From Candidatus Aquidulcis sp. (GTDB taxonomy: Bacteria > Chloroflexota > Anaerolineae > Anaerolineales > E44-bin32), in contig DYJB01000001.1 in the NCBI GenBank assembly GCA_020723365.1, forward strand, positions 20,542 to 30,058: DNA of 9,517 nucleotides, given 5' to 3'. Within the stretch, counting starts at the first letter, position 1. Every line of letters starts with the position of its first letter. Below, piece by piece: positions 1 to 6,182 of the stretch. The notes beneath the pieces were generated by a model. That model had not been told where the DNA came from and ran no database searches. It saw only the letters and a list, made by a program, of their open reading frames with translations. Both the position numbers and the translations under genes were made by a program.

Positions 1-793
1 AGTGGTACTCCAAGACCTGGTAGAAGGAGAGGAACTGGATGACAGGATCGCGGGTGCTCGCACCACGCTGGTAGAACCTGATGGTGTCTGAATTGAAAGT
101 CGCCGCGGGCAGCGGAAGCTCGCTCGATGATACGGGTGCCATCAAGCGAAAGGGCCTGATGCGAGGTTGGCGGCTTGGCCAGTCTTCTGATAGGGCGAGA
201 GCGTCATCCTTGAGGTAGGAGAGTTCGAACAGGCAAGCCTCGATGAGTGGGGAGGACGCCTTGATTGCTTGCTCGACAGAAGCCTGCGCCAGATTGTGGA
301 CACGCACCGTGATGAGGACCGGCATCGCAAAGAGGACATCTACGATTTCGTCCTCGTCTTGATCTTCAAATCTGGCAGACAAGTAGGGCCGCTTCATGCG
401 CAACATCCACTGCTCAACGAGGGGCTCGTGGAATCGGAGGCGGTACTTAAAGAGGTCTGTTGCAGGGCCAATCTCGACGAACACTCCTTGGCCACGTTCT
501 CCGAACAGGACGGGCTCACGGAAGCGAATCGCGGCCGGCACCGCGGAACCCGGGTCGATTGGCACCACGATCTGCTCGCGGTATGTCGGGCTCGCGATTC
601 CACACTCACAGGGTGCCACTGATAGAGCTGCGAACTGCGGGTAAAGGGAGGAGAACGCTTCTATGTCGTCCTCGGTGACGGCGAATCTGCGTCGGTCGAG
701 GGAGAACTGAAGTGATCGGCCCTTGTCTTGAACATCCAGCCCCAATCCGGTGTAGGCGTCTGCAAGAGTGACTTTGGCTTGTTCGAAGTCCAT
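1..793 (-). CDS. Uncharacterised protein, 3' end cut by window edge
   Basis: Reading right to left, a frame stays open from a stop at 842-844 to the window edge, giving at least 264 codons from the ATG at 791-793. I prefer this start because GGGGG (799-803) lies 5 nt upstream. An in-frame ATG at 803-805 is the alternative and has no clear ribosome site. No signal peptide or membrane segment is seen. The protein has a PCECG motif at residues 61-65, a predicted beta-rich middle (about 75-165) with an acidic stretch at 143-150, and a helical-looking tail ending FLSFYQVLEYH at 254-264, where the window stops. Amino-acid usage is that of a real protein, with few low-complexity stretches. I do not recognise the family. 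The tail resembles the first helix of C-terminal domains in some uncharacterised, partly defence-linked proteins, but this is weak. It lies 48 nt downstream of a gene remnant. Confidence 0.72.
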   Translation of the reverse strand, partial: MDFEQAKVTLADAYTGLGLDVQDKGRSLQFSLDRRRFAVTEDDIEAFSSLYPQFAALSVAPCECGIASPTYREQIVVPIDPGSAVPAAIRFREPVLFGERGQGVFVEIGPATDLFKYRLRFHEPLVEQWMLRMKRPYLSARFEDQDEDEIVDVLFAMPVLITVRVHNLAQASVEQAIKASSPLIEACLFELSYLKDDALALSEDWPSRQPRIRPFRLMAPVSSSELPLPAATFNSDTIRFYQRGASTRDPVIQFLSFYQVLEYH

Positions 794-841
794 GAGTTCC
801 CCCATATGAGAGGCCAGGAGCAATCCGCCCAACAAGTGATT

Positions 842-1162
842 CTACGGCCCGGCCCGCCCACGGCTCCCCACAAGCGCAGCCAACGCGTCGTAGTGGACCG
901 GATGCGGCGTGTACAACCCCCGCCGGGCCAGCGACGCATAGCGGCGGGAGAAGCCAGTCGCCTTCATTATGTGGCTCAAAGGTATGCCCTGCAACAGGGG
1001 AAGCAAGTCCCTCTTGAAGCGCTCTCTCTCCTGGTCAACGTCAAGGCCCAGGTCCTTCCACTTGGACCGTTCGTGGGTCCGACGCGCATATGACGCACCC
1101 CTCTTCCTCCCGACTTCTCCACCGTGTGACGGGTTGGCGCCTCCGGCCCTGAGCTTGCCCCA
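842..1162 (-). pseudogene. N-terminally missing remnant of a putative DNA-binding protein
   Basis: After an in-frame TAG at 1163-1165, 106 sense codons run to a TAG at 842-844. No ATG or GTG allows the whole conserved stretch to be translated; the first ATG falls near residue 66. The peptide has two recognisable blocks: NPSHGGEVGRKRG near residues 10-22, and a helix-turn-helix-like block, LQGIPLSHIMKATGFSRRYA followed by RRGLYTPHPVHYDAL, near residues 57-93. From memory, actinobacterial and chloroflexal proteins share the pattern P-x-HGGE-x3-KR followed by RRG-x3-PHP-x-H-x2-AL, usually behind a Cys-rich N-terminal half. That half is absent here, where the NERD gene ends only 15 nt upstream. 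I infer a truncated gene. A short translated protein from an unusual start is less likely. Family function is unknown to me. Confidence 0.6.
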
Positions 1163-1177
1163 CTAGAGCAAGCAAGG

Positions 1178-2011
1178 TCACACCGCATAGCCGCGCCTCC
1201 CGCTGGAGCGAATCATCCTTGAGAGGTGGAACGCCGCCAGCGTGAAGTCATCCTCCGACAAGACAAGCGGAGCGTGCTCGACGAACTTCGGGAGCGCCTT
1301 CTCGTTCAAGACCCACACAGGGCTCGACTTGGCGCCGTTGCCGCTCTCCACCCACCAGCCGGGGAACACGACCGCAGGGCGGACGTGGAACTTCTTGCCA
1401 GTGCTCTCCCTAAGCATCGCCTCCAGGGCGTGGGCTTCTGCCATGGACTGGACCACCGGGGCTCGGTCAGGGGCCATGCCATCAACACGGACGCTCTCCC
1501 CATCGTAGACCACTTTGGAGTCAGGGAACTTCGAGTGCGTCTTGGTCTCGACAGCCACGATCCCTCGCCTTGAGACAATCACATGGTCGATGTTGAACCC
1601 TGCACCCTGCAGATCGTGAAAGACAACGGCACCTTCCTGCCTCAGTGCATCCAACGCTTCTGCAACGATCCGCTCGCCATCCCGGCCAAGCTCCAAATCG
1701 CGGATCCGGCGCTTGATCTTCTTGACACGGTAGAGGCAGTAGGCTACCGCGAGCACCCCCACTAGCGTCATCAACAACGGCGGACCGGGTGTTGGCATGA
1801 AGTACAGGACCCAGACCGCGGCGACGAGGCCGCCCATGCACCCGCCTATTGCAGCCCAGTAGCCCAGATCATCAGCCCTTAGCTTAGTAATCTCTTCGTC
1901 GAGTGACTGGCCTGCTACACGGAGCGGAGCTTCCTTCAAAGGGGAACGGCGGGGTTGCTTGGCACTGCCCTTGCGTGCAAGCACTCGGGAAGAGGCGTGA
2001 GGGACGGACAT
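1178..2011 (-). CDS. Membrane-anchored NERD-domain protein
   Basis: The protein is 277 aa from the ATG at 2009-2011. I chose this start because AGGAGG (2017-2022) lies 5 nt upstream; an ATG 26 codons earlier has no such site and adds an unlikely leader. A basic N-terminal region (1-35) is followed by two membrane segments at about 53-71 and 77-95, then a basic stretch VKKIKRRIR. The NERD domain covers about 107-215: GRDGE at 109-113, GFNIDHVIV at 138-146 and VETKTHS at 154-160. NERD domains are related to PD-(D/E)XK nucleases; D142, E155 and K157 fit the acidic/lysine core, so a nuclease or nucleic-acid role at the inner membrane face is possible but unproven. The C-terminal 60 residues are not recognised. 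The gene stands alone: 515 bp separate it from the TPR gene, and a gene remnant follows 15 nt after its stop. Codon use is lower in GC3 than in the right half. Confidence 0.85.
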   Translation of the reverse strand: MSVPHASSRVLARKGSAKQPRRSPLKEAPLRVAGQSLDEEITKLRADDLGYWAAIGGCMGGLVAAVWVLYFMPTPGPPLLMTLVGVLAVAYCLYRVKKIKRRIRDLELGRDGERIVAEALDALRQEGAVVFHDLQGAGFNIDHVIVSRRGIVAVETKTHSKFPDSKVVYDGESVRVDGMAPDRAPVVQSMAEAHALEAMLRESTGKKFHVRPAVVFPGWWVESGNGAKSSPVWVLNEKALPKFVEHAPLVLSEDDFTLAAFHLSRMIRSSGRRGYAV

Positions 2012-2526
2012 GCAGACCTCCTGCCATCCAAGCCAGGAGGAGCCTCCCGGGCGGCGATGAGATGGAAGGAGGATCTCCCTGCCAGGCACGTACTAATCGA
2101 TTGTGGCAGGTTATGGAACGTTGCGTGCCTTACAGAGGGTTTGCACTTGAGCCACTGTGGCCCCTTCACGCTCTGGCAATAAGAGGGCGACCGACCGAAG
2201 CCGGCGCGGGGCACGTTTCGTGCCGCTCCGCCCGCGCAACCCCACCCACCCGTGGACATGCGGCGCCCGTTGGGCCGAGGTGTGGCCGAGGCGTGCAGGG
2301 CTAGGCGCCCGCGCCCGGGCGGCAGCTTCGAGGGGCCCGATCGGCCAAGGGGCGGACTCTGGGTGCGGAACCACGCGCCAGCAGCTGAACCGGAGACTGC
2401 CGGCGGGGAGGGTTGATTCCTGGCGCCCGGTGTCAACGGGGCGGGTGACGGACGAGCAGCATGCCGACAACGGCACCGATCCTCCCGCGCGGCAGTTACT
2501 CGCTTTGTCGCCCTACCCAGCTCGGA
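2012..2526. other. Intergenic spacer, TPR gene to NERD gene
   Basis: No frame on either strand gives a convincing protein; the longer open frames are rich in Arg, Pro and Gly and have no domain logic. Just past the TPR stop there is a 5-bp inverted repeat with a 4-nt loop (2462-2475, TGCCG/CGGCA) and another tight one at 2210-2224 (GGCACG-TTT-CGTGCC). Neither is followed by a T-run in the direction of transcription, so neither is a clear intrinsic terminator. I could not find a good -35/-10 pair for the NERD gene. The last 70 bases before that gene hold alternative anti-Shine-Dalgarno sequences, listed separately. Confidence 0.6.
2017..2048 (-). promoter_or_regulatory. Possible Shine-Dalgarno-sequestering hairpin before the NERD gene
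   Basis: On the minus strand CCTCCTG (2034-2040) is a perfect 7-bp complement of CAGGAGG (2017-2023), separated by a 10-nt loop. The second arm contains the full Shine-Dalgarno AGGAGG of the NERD gene. A further GGAGG (2043-2047) just upstream can instead pair with CCTCC (2036-2040), which would free the ribosome site. A second CCTCCTT lies at 2066-2072. The pairing is visible in the sequence; a regulatory role is inferred. Confidence 0.45.
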
Positions 2527-3342
2527 CTACGGAAGCGCCCTTCCCAGCAAGAGCACTCGCAGAGCGGCCACAAGCCCCAGCGGGACAAGAGCGACCAACG
2601 GGAAGATCGCGTACCTTGGTATCACCCTCCGCAGCAATGTAATCGATGCGCCAGCGAGCACGAGCCACAAGCCGAATACCACCGGTCCCAGATAGGGGAG
2701 GAATAGCAACAACGCCGACCCGCCAACAACAAGTCGGCCACCGGCAGGGCTCGCGAGGACCGCGGCATCTGCTAGCGCGACCCAGACCTTCGCATTCCAA
2801 GGGAACCGGCGCACCGCGGCCAGTGACAACCTCCATGCTTCCGCATACCGTCCGCGCTCTGTCTCCGCCGCCACAACACCGAAGTGAGCCAGCCTTGATT
2901 GGCGCACCTCGTCGGCGGCTCGCTTGAGGTGCGTCATTGCACTCTCAGGGATCCGGTCCCGGAAGAGCAGGAGCTGGCCATAGGAGTAGTTCGCCAGCGG
3001 GAAGGAAGGATCTAGATCGCAGGCGGTCTTGAGGTGCCGGGCCCCCTCGCGGGTATCCCCGCGCCTTAGGCTCAAGTACCCAGCTGCAGTATGCAGCCTC
3101 GCGGAGTCCTTCGCGGCCAGATCAGCAGCATCAAACCCTTGCAGTATCTGTTCCGCCTCCGGATCCCGGTGTGCCACCGCAAGAGCACAGGCAAGCTCCA
3201 GCTGCGCGGTGACGCTGCGAGGGTCCCCGGATTGAAGGCGGCGCAAGGTATCGACCGCAGACTCAGCCCGACCATCTAGTACGGCCAGGATGGCGCGATC
3301 CGTCGTCTCTGCGATACTGTTCCCGACCCGACTTCTGTTCAT
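2527..3342 (-). CDS. TPR protein with C-terminal membrane segments
   Basis: The protein is 271 aa from the ATG at 3340-3342, with a G-rich ribosome site inside the end of the upstream gene. It starts 5 nt after the peptidase stop, so the two genes are almost certainly cotranscribed and probably translationally coupled. There is no signal peptide. Helical repeats fill residues 14-185. The clearest TPR units are at about 81-114 (AAGYLSLRRGDTREGARHL), 115-148 and 149-182 (GVVAAETERGRYAEAW), with a looser unit at 14-47. The C-terminus is strongly hydrophobic: one long segment or hairpin at about 203-236 and another at 242-266, with RRVIPR between them. The N-terminal TPR domain should therefore be cytosolic and tethered to the membrane. 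TPR domains bind short peptide motifs of partner proteins; the obvious candidate partner is the upstream peptidase. No enzymatic motif is seen. TPR identification is sound; the partner is a guess. Confidence 0.82.
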   Translation of the reverse strand: MNRSRVGNSIAETTDRAILAVLDGRAESAVDTLRRLQSGDPRSVTAQLELACALAVAHRDPEAEQILQGFDAADLAAKDSARLHTAAGYLSLRRGDTREGARHLKTACDLDPSFPLANYSYGQLLLFRDRIPESAMTHLKRAADEVRQSRLAHFGVVAAETERGRYAEAWRLSLAAVRRFPWNAKVWVALADAAVLASPAGGRLVVGGSALLLFLPYLGPVVFGLWLVLAGASITLLRRVIPRYAIFPLVALVPLGLVAALRVLLLGRALP

Positions 3343-3347
3343 GTACC

Positions 3348-5453
3348 CTACCCGCCCGGAATCGGATTGGGCACGAGGCCTTGCCTCATCAATTGCTCGA
3401 AGTATGGCACGGCGCCTGGAACGAAGAACATCGCCCCGATGGCGGCTTTCGCAAGCTCCGTCAACGCAATGACCTGGACCGGCTTTTCCTCAACGTACAC
3501 ACCATACTTGCCAGATCCATAGACTGGGCCACCGCTTACCGTGAAATCAACAGGCGAGAAGGTTGCCGAACTTGTCGTGTCCCACCCATCCAATCTGAGG
3601 CCGAAGCTGGCAGACTGGCCCACTTCGACGACTGCCCCATCCTCGCCAAGCGCGAACGTCTTCCTTGGCGTTTGTAGTCCGATCTGGACGGCGTTCCCCT
3701 CCCATGATCCTTGCACTGTGGCACCCATGATCTCCAGCGAGAACCGCGTCGGGCTAATGCGGACGCCTGAATCTCCTTCCCCACCGGCATGCCAGCTGCG
3801 GTGCTCACCAATCTCCAGCGCATTGAGATCGACCAGGGGAGAGCGCGACTCGCCTTCGACCAGAGACGCTTTCAGGAAGTATCGTTCCAGATGATCAGGC
3901 AAGCCGGGTGTTTGACCTGCGCCAAGTGAACTCGTTACGCGCAGCTGGGGGATGGGTGTGGCTGGAACCGGAGGCATTGGCACCGGCACCGCCAGCTGTT
4001 GAGGGGCAATGCCCAAGTCGGTTCGTAGGGAGCCCCCTCGCCCGCGAGTTGCCTCGTTCGTGGAATCTGCTTCCAAACGTGGGGCGGCCGCAAGCCCCGG
4101 TTCCTCATCGAACCTCGCCCTCGGCGCGCCGAGCGTCGGTGTGCGCGTTGCCGTAGGCATGGGCGTCGGCGTGGCCGGAGCGCGCGGCGCCGCATCGGGC
4201 TCGTCGTCGAATCTTGTTCTCGGCGATGCAGGTGTAGGTGCAGGCGTCGGTGTCGGCTTCGGCGTGGGCGTGGGCGTCGGGGTCACGCTCGCTGGGGGGC
4301 GAGCCGGTGGATCCGGCTCCTCGTCGAAGCGCGCCTTTGGCACCGCAGCCGGAACCTGCACCACTGGCACGGGTGCAGGTGTGGGCTTCGGCGCTGGTGG
4401 ATTGGCCTTCACGGGCGCGGGAGCTGGAGTCGGCGGAGGAGCAGGTTTCGGTGCCGGAGCCGGTTCCTCATCGAACCGCGCCCTCGGCGCGGGCGCGGGC
4501 GCGGGTTTCGGCGCAGGTTTTGGCGCTGACTTGGGCGACGGGGCCGGGGAGGCCTTCTTGCCTCCGCCCCCTCCGCCGGCGTCCACCCGGCCGCCGACTC
4601 CTGGTCGCAGTGAGCCCCAGGGCGTGGCGCTCACCAGTGCCATCACGCCCGCCATCAGCGCCACCCACGGCAGCGCATCCACCGGCTCGCCATCTGGCGC
4701 CACGGGTGCCTGGCGGGCGACGAACACGCCGGAGTTTCCCTGCCGCGCCCACAGCTCCTCGAACTCACCCACCGGAACCGTCTGCGGCCCGAGCGCCGGG
4801 TCGTTGTAGGCGATCCACTGGCCGTCGGCGGAGATGCCGGTCACGGTCACGAAGTGGCCGGGCTGACCCTCCCCACTCGTCCCCAGCGCCACGACGACCG
4901 GCTGCCCAAGCTCGAGCTGCGCTCGCAGGTCGTCGAGCGTGGCGTCGTGAACCGGCAGCGATCCGGTATACCCGTGCGCCTGCGCTGCCAGCGCCAGCTC
5001 CTCGACCCCGGTTCCGTACTCGTACAGCATCCCGGCCCGCTCGAGGAAGCCGGCCAAGGCAGCCGAGGTCGGCGCCGCACCATCCAGTCCGTCCAGCGCC
5101 ATGCCCAGCGCCTGAATCCCGCAGTCGACGCTGCGGCTGTTGGCCGGATCCTGGTAGCGCATCGGCACCGGCAGCGGCGTGACCGGTGCGGGCGGTCTAT
5201 CCCCCTGTCCCGCCCGCACCGGCACTTCCCGCGGCAGCGGCATCGCCACGACGACCGGCGCCGCGCTGCCCGGCCCAACACTCTCCCACGCCCGCAAGCC
5301 GGCTCCGCCGGCGGGATCGGGATTGACCTGCTCAGACTCGGGGAACTCGAGCGGACAATCCCCCTCGCCCGGCGTGCAGCCGGCCTGCGCGGCGGGGACG
5401 AGGAACAAACAAGCGGCCAGGATGGCCGCCGCAAGGACACCGAATCGTCTCAT
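3348..5453 (-). CDS. Exported C39-like cysteine peptidase with FDEEP repeats
   Basis: The protein is 701 aa from the ATG at 5451-5453, with AAGGGGG (5458-5464) 4 nt upstream. A signal sequence covers residues 1-24 with an AQA cleavage site. A papain-like C39-type domain spans about 95-247: Q101 as likely oxyanion residue, C111 in VDCGIQALGMAL, H200 in PGHFVTVTG and N217/D218 in AYNDPA, all in family order. No ABC transporter domain is present, unlike bacteriocin-processing C39 transporters, so substrate and role are unknown. A hydrophobic segment (261-279) is followed by RPGVGGR and a Gly run ending KK. Residues 300-505 are Pro/Ala/Thr/Lys-rich and hold four [RK]xRF-D-[ED]-EP motifs at 324, 373, 412 and 445. 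Residues 505-660 look beta-rich and are unrecognised; about 662-685 are hydrophobic. Third-position base use changes near residue 455. First gene of a two-gene unit with the TPR gene. Confidence 0.85.
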   Translation of the reverse strand: MRRFGVLAAAILAACLFLVPAAQAGCTPGEGDCPLEFPESEQVNPDPAGGAGLRAWESVGPGSAAPVVVAMPLPREVPVRAGQGDRPPAPVTPLPVPMRYQDPANSRSVDCGIQALGMALDGLDGAAPTSAALAGFLERAGMLYEYGTGVEELALAAQAHGYTGSLPVHDATLDDLRAQLELGQPVVVALGTSGEGQPGHFVTVTGISADGQWIAYNDPALGPQTVPVGEFEELWARQGNSGVFVARQAPVAPDGEPVDALPWVALMAGVMALVSATPWGSLRPGVGGRVDAGGGGGGKKASPAPSPKSAPKPAPKPAPAPAPRARFDEEPAPAPKPAPPPTPAPAPVKANPPAPKPTPAPVPVVQVPAAVPKARFDEEPDPPARPPASVTPTPTPTPKPTPTPAPTPASPRTRFDDEPDAAPRAPATPTPMPTATRTPTLGAPRARFDEEPGLAAAPRLEADSTNEATRGRGGSLRTDLGIAPQQLAVPVPMPPVPATPIPQLRVTSSLGAGQTPGLPDHLERYFLKASLVEGESRSPLVDLNALEIGEHRSWHAGGEGDSGVRISPTRFSLEIMGATVQGSWEGNAVQIGLQTPRKTFALGEDGAVVEVGQSASFGLRLDGWDTTSSATFSPVDFTVSGGPVYGSGKYGVYVEEKPVQVIALTELAKAAIGAMFFVPGAVPYFEQLMRQGLVPNPIPGG
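4098..4484 (-). repeat. Four dispersed RARFDEEP-coding repeats
   Basis: Four 8-codon units encode RARFDEEP (4461-4484), KARFDEEP (4314-4337), RTRFDDEP (4197-4220) and RARFDEEP (4098-4121), spaced 49, 39 and 33 codons apart by Pro/Thr/Ala-rich linkers. At DNA level the outermost copies match at 30 of 31 positions (4461-4491 against 4098-4128), while the inner two are more divergent in codons. The near identity of copies 1 and 4 suggests recent duplication or conversion rather than chance. Confidence 0.85.
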
Positions 5454-5486
5454 GGCACCCCCTTGCTACCTGAGACCGGTAAGGAC

Positions 5487-5516
5487 AATCTAGCACAAGG
5501 CGCGGGCGCGAGTCAA
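5487..5516 (-). promoter_or_regulatory. Sigma70-type promoter for the peptidase/TPR unit
   Basis: On the minus strand TTGACT (5511-5516) and TAGATT (5487-5492) are separated by 18 bp, close to the TTGACA/TATAAT consensus with five and four matches. Transcription would start near 5480, giving a leader of about 27 nt before the peptidase ATG with its ribosome site at 5458-5464. This is the only good match in the spacer near the gene. Confidence 0.6.
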
Positions 5517-5524
5517 TCGGCCGG

Positions 5525-5545
5525 TTCTCAATGGATTCTCAATGG
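5525..5545 (-). promoter_or_regulatory. Tandem direct repeat, 11-bp period, upstream of -35
   Basis: Two perfect copies of CCATTGAGAA (minus strand) lie at 5536-5545 and 5525-5534, separated by a single base, so the period is 11 bp. The repeat ends 8 bp upstream of the -35 element of the peptidase promoter. Direct repeats of this spacing next to a -35 are typical of operators for OmpR/PhoB-family response regulators. The repeat and position are seen; the regulator type is inferred. Confidence 0.5.
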
Positions 5546-6136
5546 CGCGGAACAGGATCCCGACAGGACGCCGCCTGGTGCGGTTAGCTGCCGGCCGGCC
5601 GCGGCCTGCGGCAACGAATCGAGGCCGGCGCCACTCAAGGGGCCGGGAGGCTGGCAGGCGCTCTCCCCTCGCCCCCGTTCGGGCCGTGAGCATCCCGGCA
5701 GCAAGCGGACGCCGGCCCGCCGGGGAGAGACGGACTTCGTCTGCCGCAGTGTGTGGCGGCCTCCAGCCAAGCGGTCGGTCCGCCGCTCAGTGGGGACTGC
5801 TCCTCATCCCCGCTCGGCTCCGCGTCGGCGGCACGGACGTCCGGCGCTCGGGCCGCGCCTCCGCTCAACCAGGACGTCACTCCAGCCCTGTGCCGAGGCG
5901 GATCGTGCGGACAGCCTCCGGCAAACCGTCCGCCGCTCAAGGCCCACGACTCGTCATCCACAAGGGAGCGCAGTCACCGGAGTGTCCGGCCGGGCGGCCG
6001 TCCCTCCCCGGCAGGCACGCCGCCATCGCAAGGGACCACACAACCGCCGCCCCGCCGAGGGCATGCGACCCGCCGAAGCGGAGCGGAGGAGCGGGCCGCA
6101 TGGCCGAGGCGGGCCACGCTATTGGTACGTGACGGC

Positions 6137-6164
6137 AGGGCGCTCTCGCCGCCGGCGATGCCCT
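6137..6164 (-). terminator. Hairpin just after the lipoprotein gene
   Basis: Starting 18 nt past the lipoprotein stop, AGGGC (6160-6164 on the minus strand) pairs with GCCCT (6137-6141) and TCGCC pairs with GGCGA inside it, giving two 5-bp helices split by an internal loop and closed by a 3-nt loop. No T-run follows, so this may be a poor terminator, a 3'-end stabilising structure, or chance in GC-rich DNA. Confidence 0.25.
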
Positions 6165-6182
6165 CGCAGGCGTTCTCCGGAC

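Larger units (their letters stand above)
5454..6182. other. Long spacer between lipoprotein and peptidase genes, no supportable gene
   Basis: The stretch is very GC-rich. Open frames on both strands are rich in Arg, Pro, Gly and Ala, lack a ribosome site and show no domain, so I regard them as composition artefacts. It holds several short inverted repeats, for example AGACG/CGTCT at 5728-5742, and near-copies of a CCGCCGCTCA word at about 5780 and 5930. The end nearest the peptidase carries its promoter and a tandem repeat, annotated separately. A decayed gene or a structured RNA cannot be excluded by eye. Confidence 0.5.

Noticed and set aside
2012..2089. Longer N-terminus for the NERD protein
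   Set aside because: The upstream ATG has no ribosome site, while the ATG at 2009-2011 has AGGAGG at ideal spacing and starts a typical basic N-terminus.
2100..2185. Faint resemblance to SAM-I or c-di-GMP-I riboswitch words before the NERD gene (CTCTTAT, GCAAACC, ACGCAA)
   Set aside because: The words occur without the required helices; the segment between GCAAACC and ACGCAA can form only about 3 bp, and the second conserved stem is missing.
2270..2345. tRNA-like GTGGCCGAGG and TTCGA words
   Set aside because: No acceptor stem, anticodon arm or GTTCRA T-loop could be assembled.
4140..4500. Tandem repeats suggesting a CRISPR-like array
   Set aside because: The units are 24 nt coding repeats of unequal spacing in frame with a protein, with low-complexity linkers rather than unique spacers.
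4009..4809. Plus-strand frame encoding a Gly/Val/Ala-rich protein
   Set aside because: It is the complement of the Pro/Thr/Ala codons in the peptidase linker; the periodic GGCGTG-type words come from the TPTP and PAPK codons.
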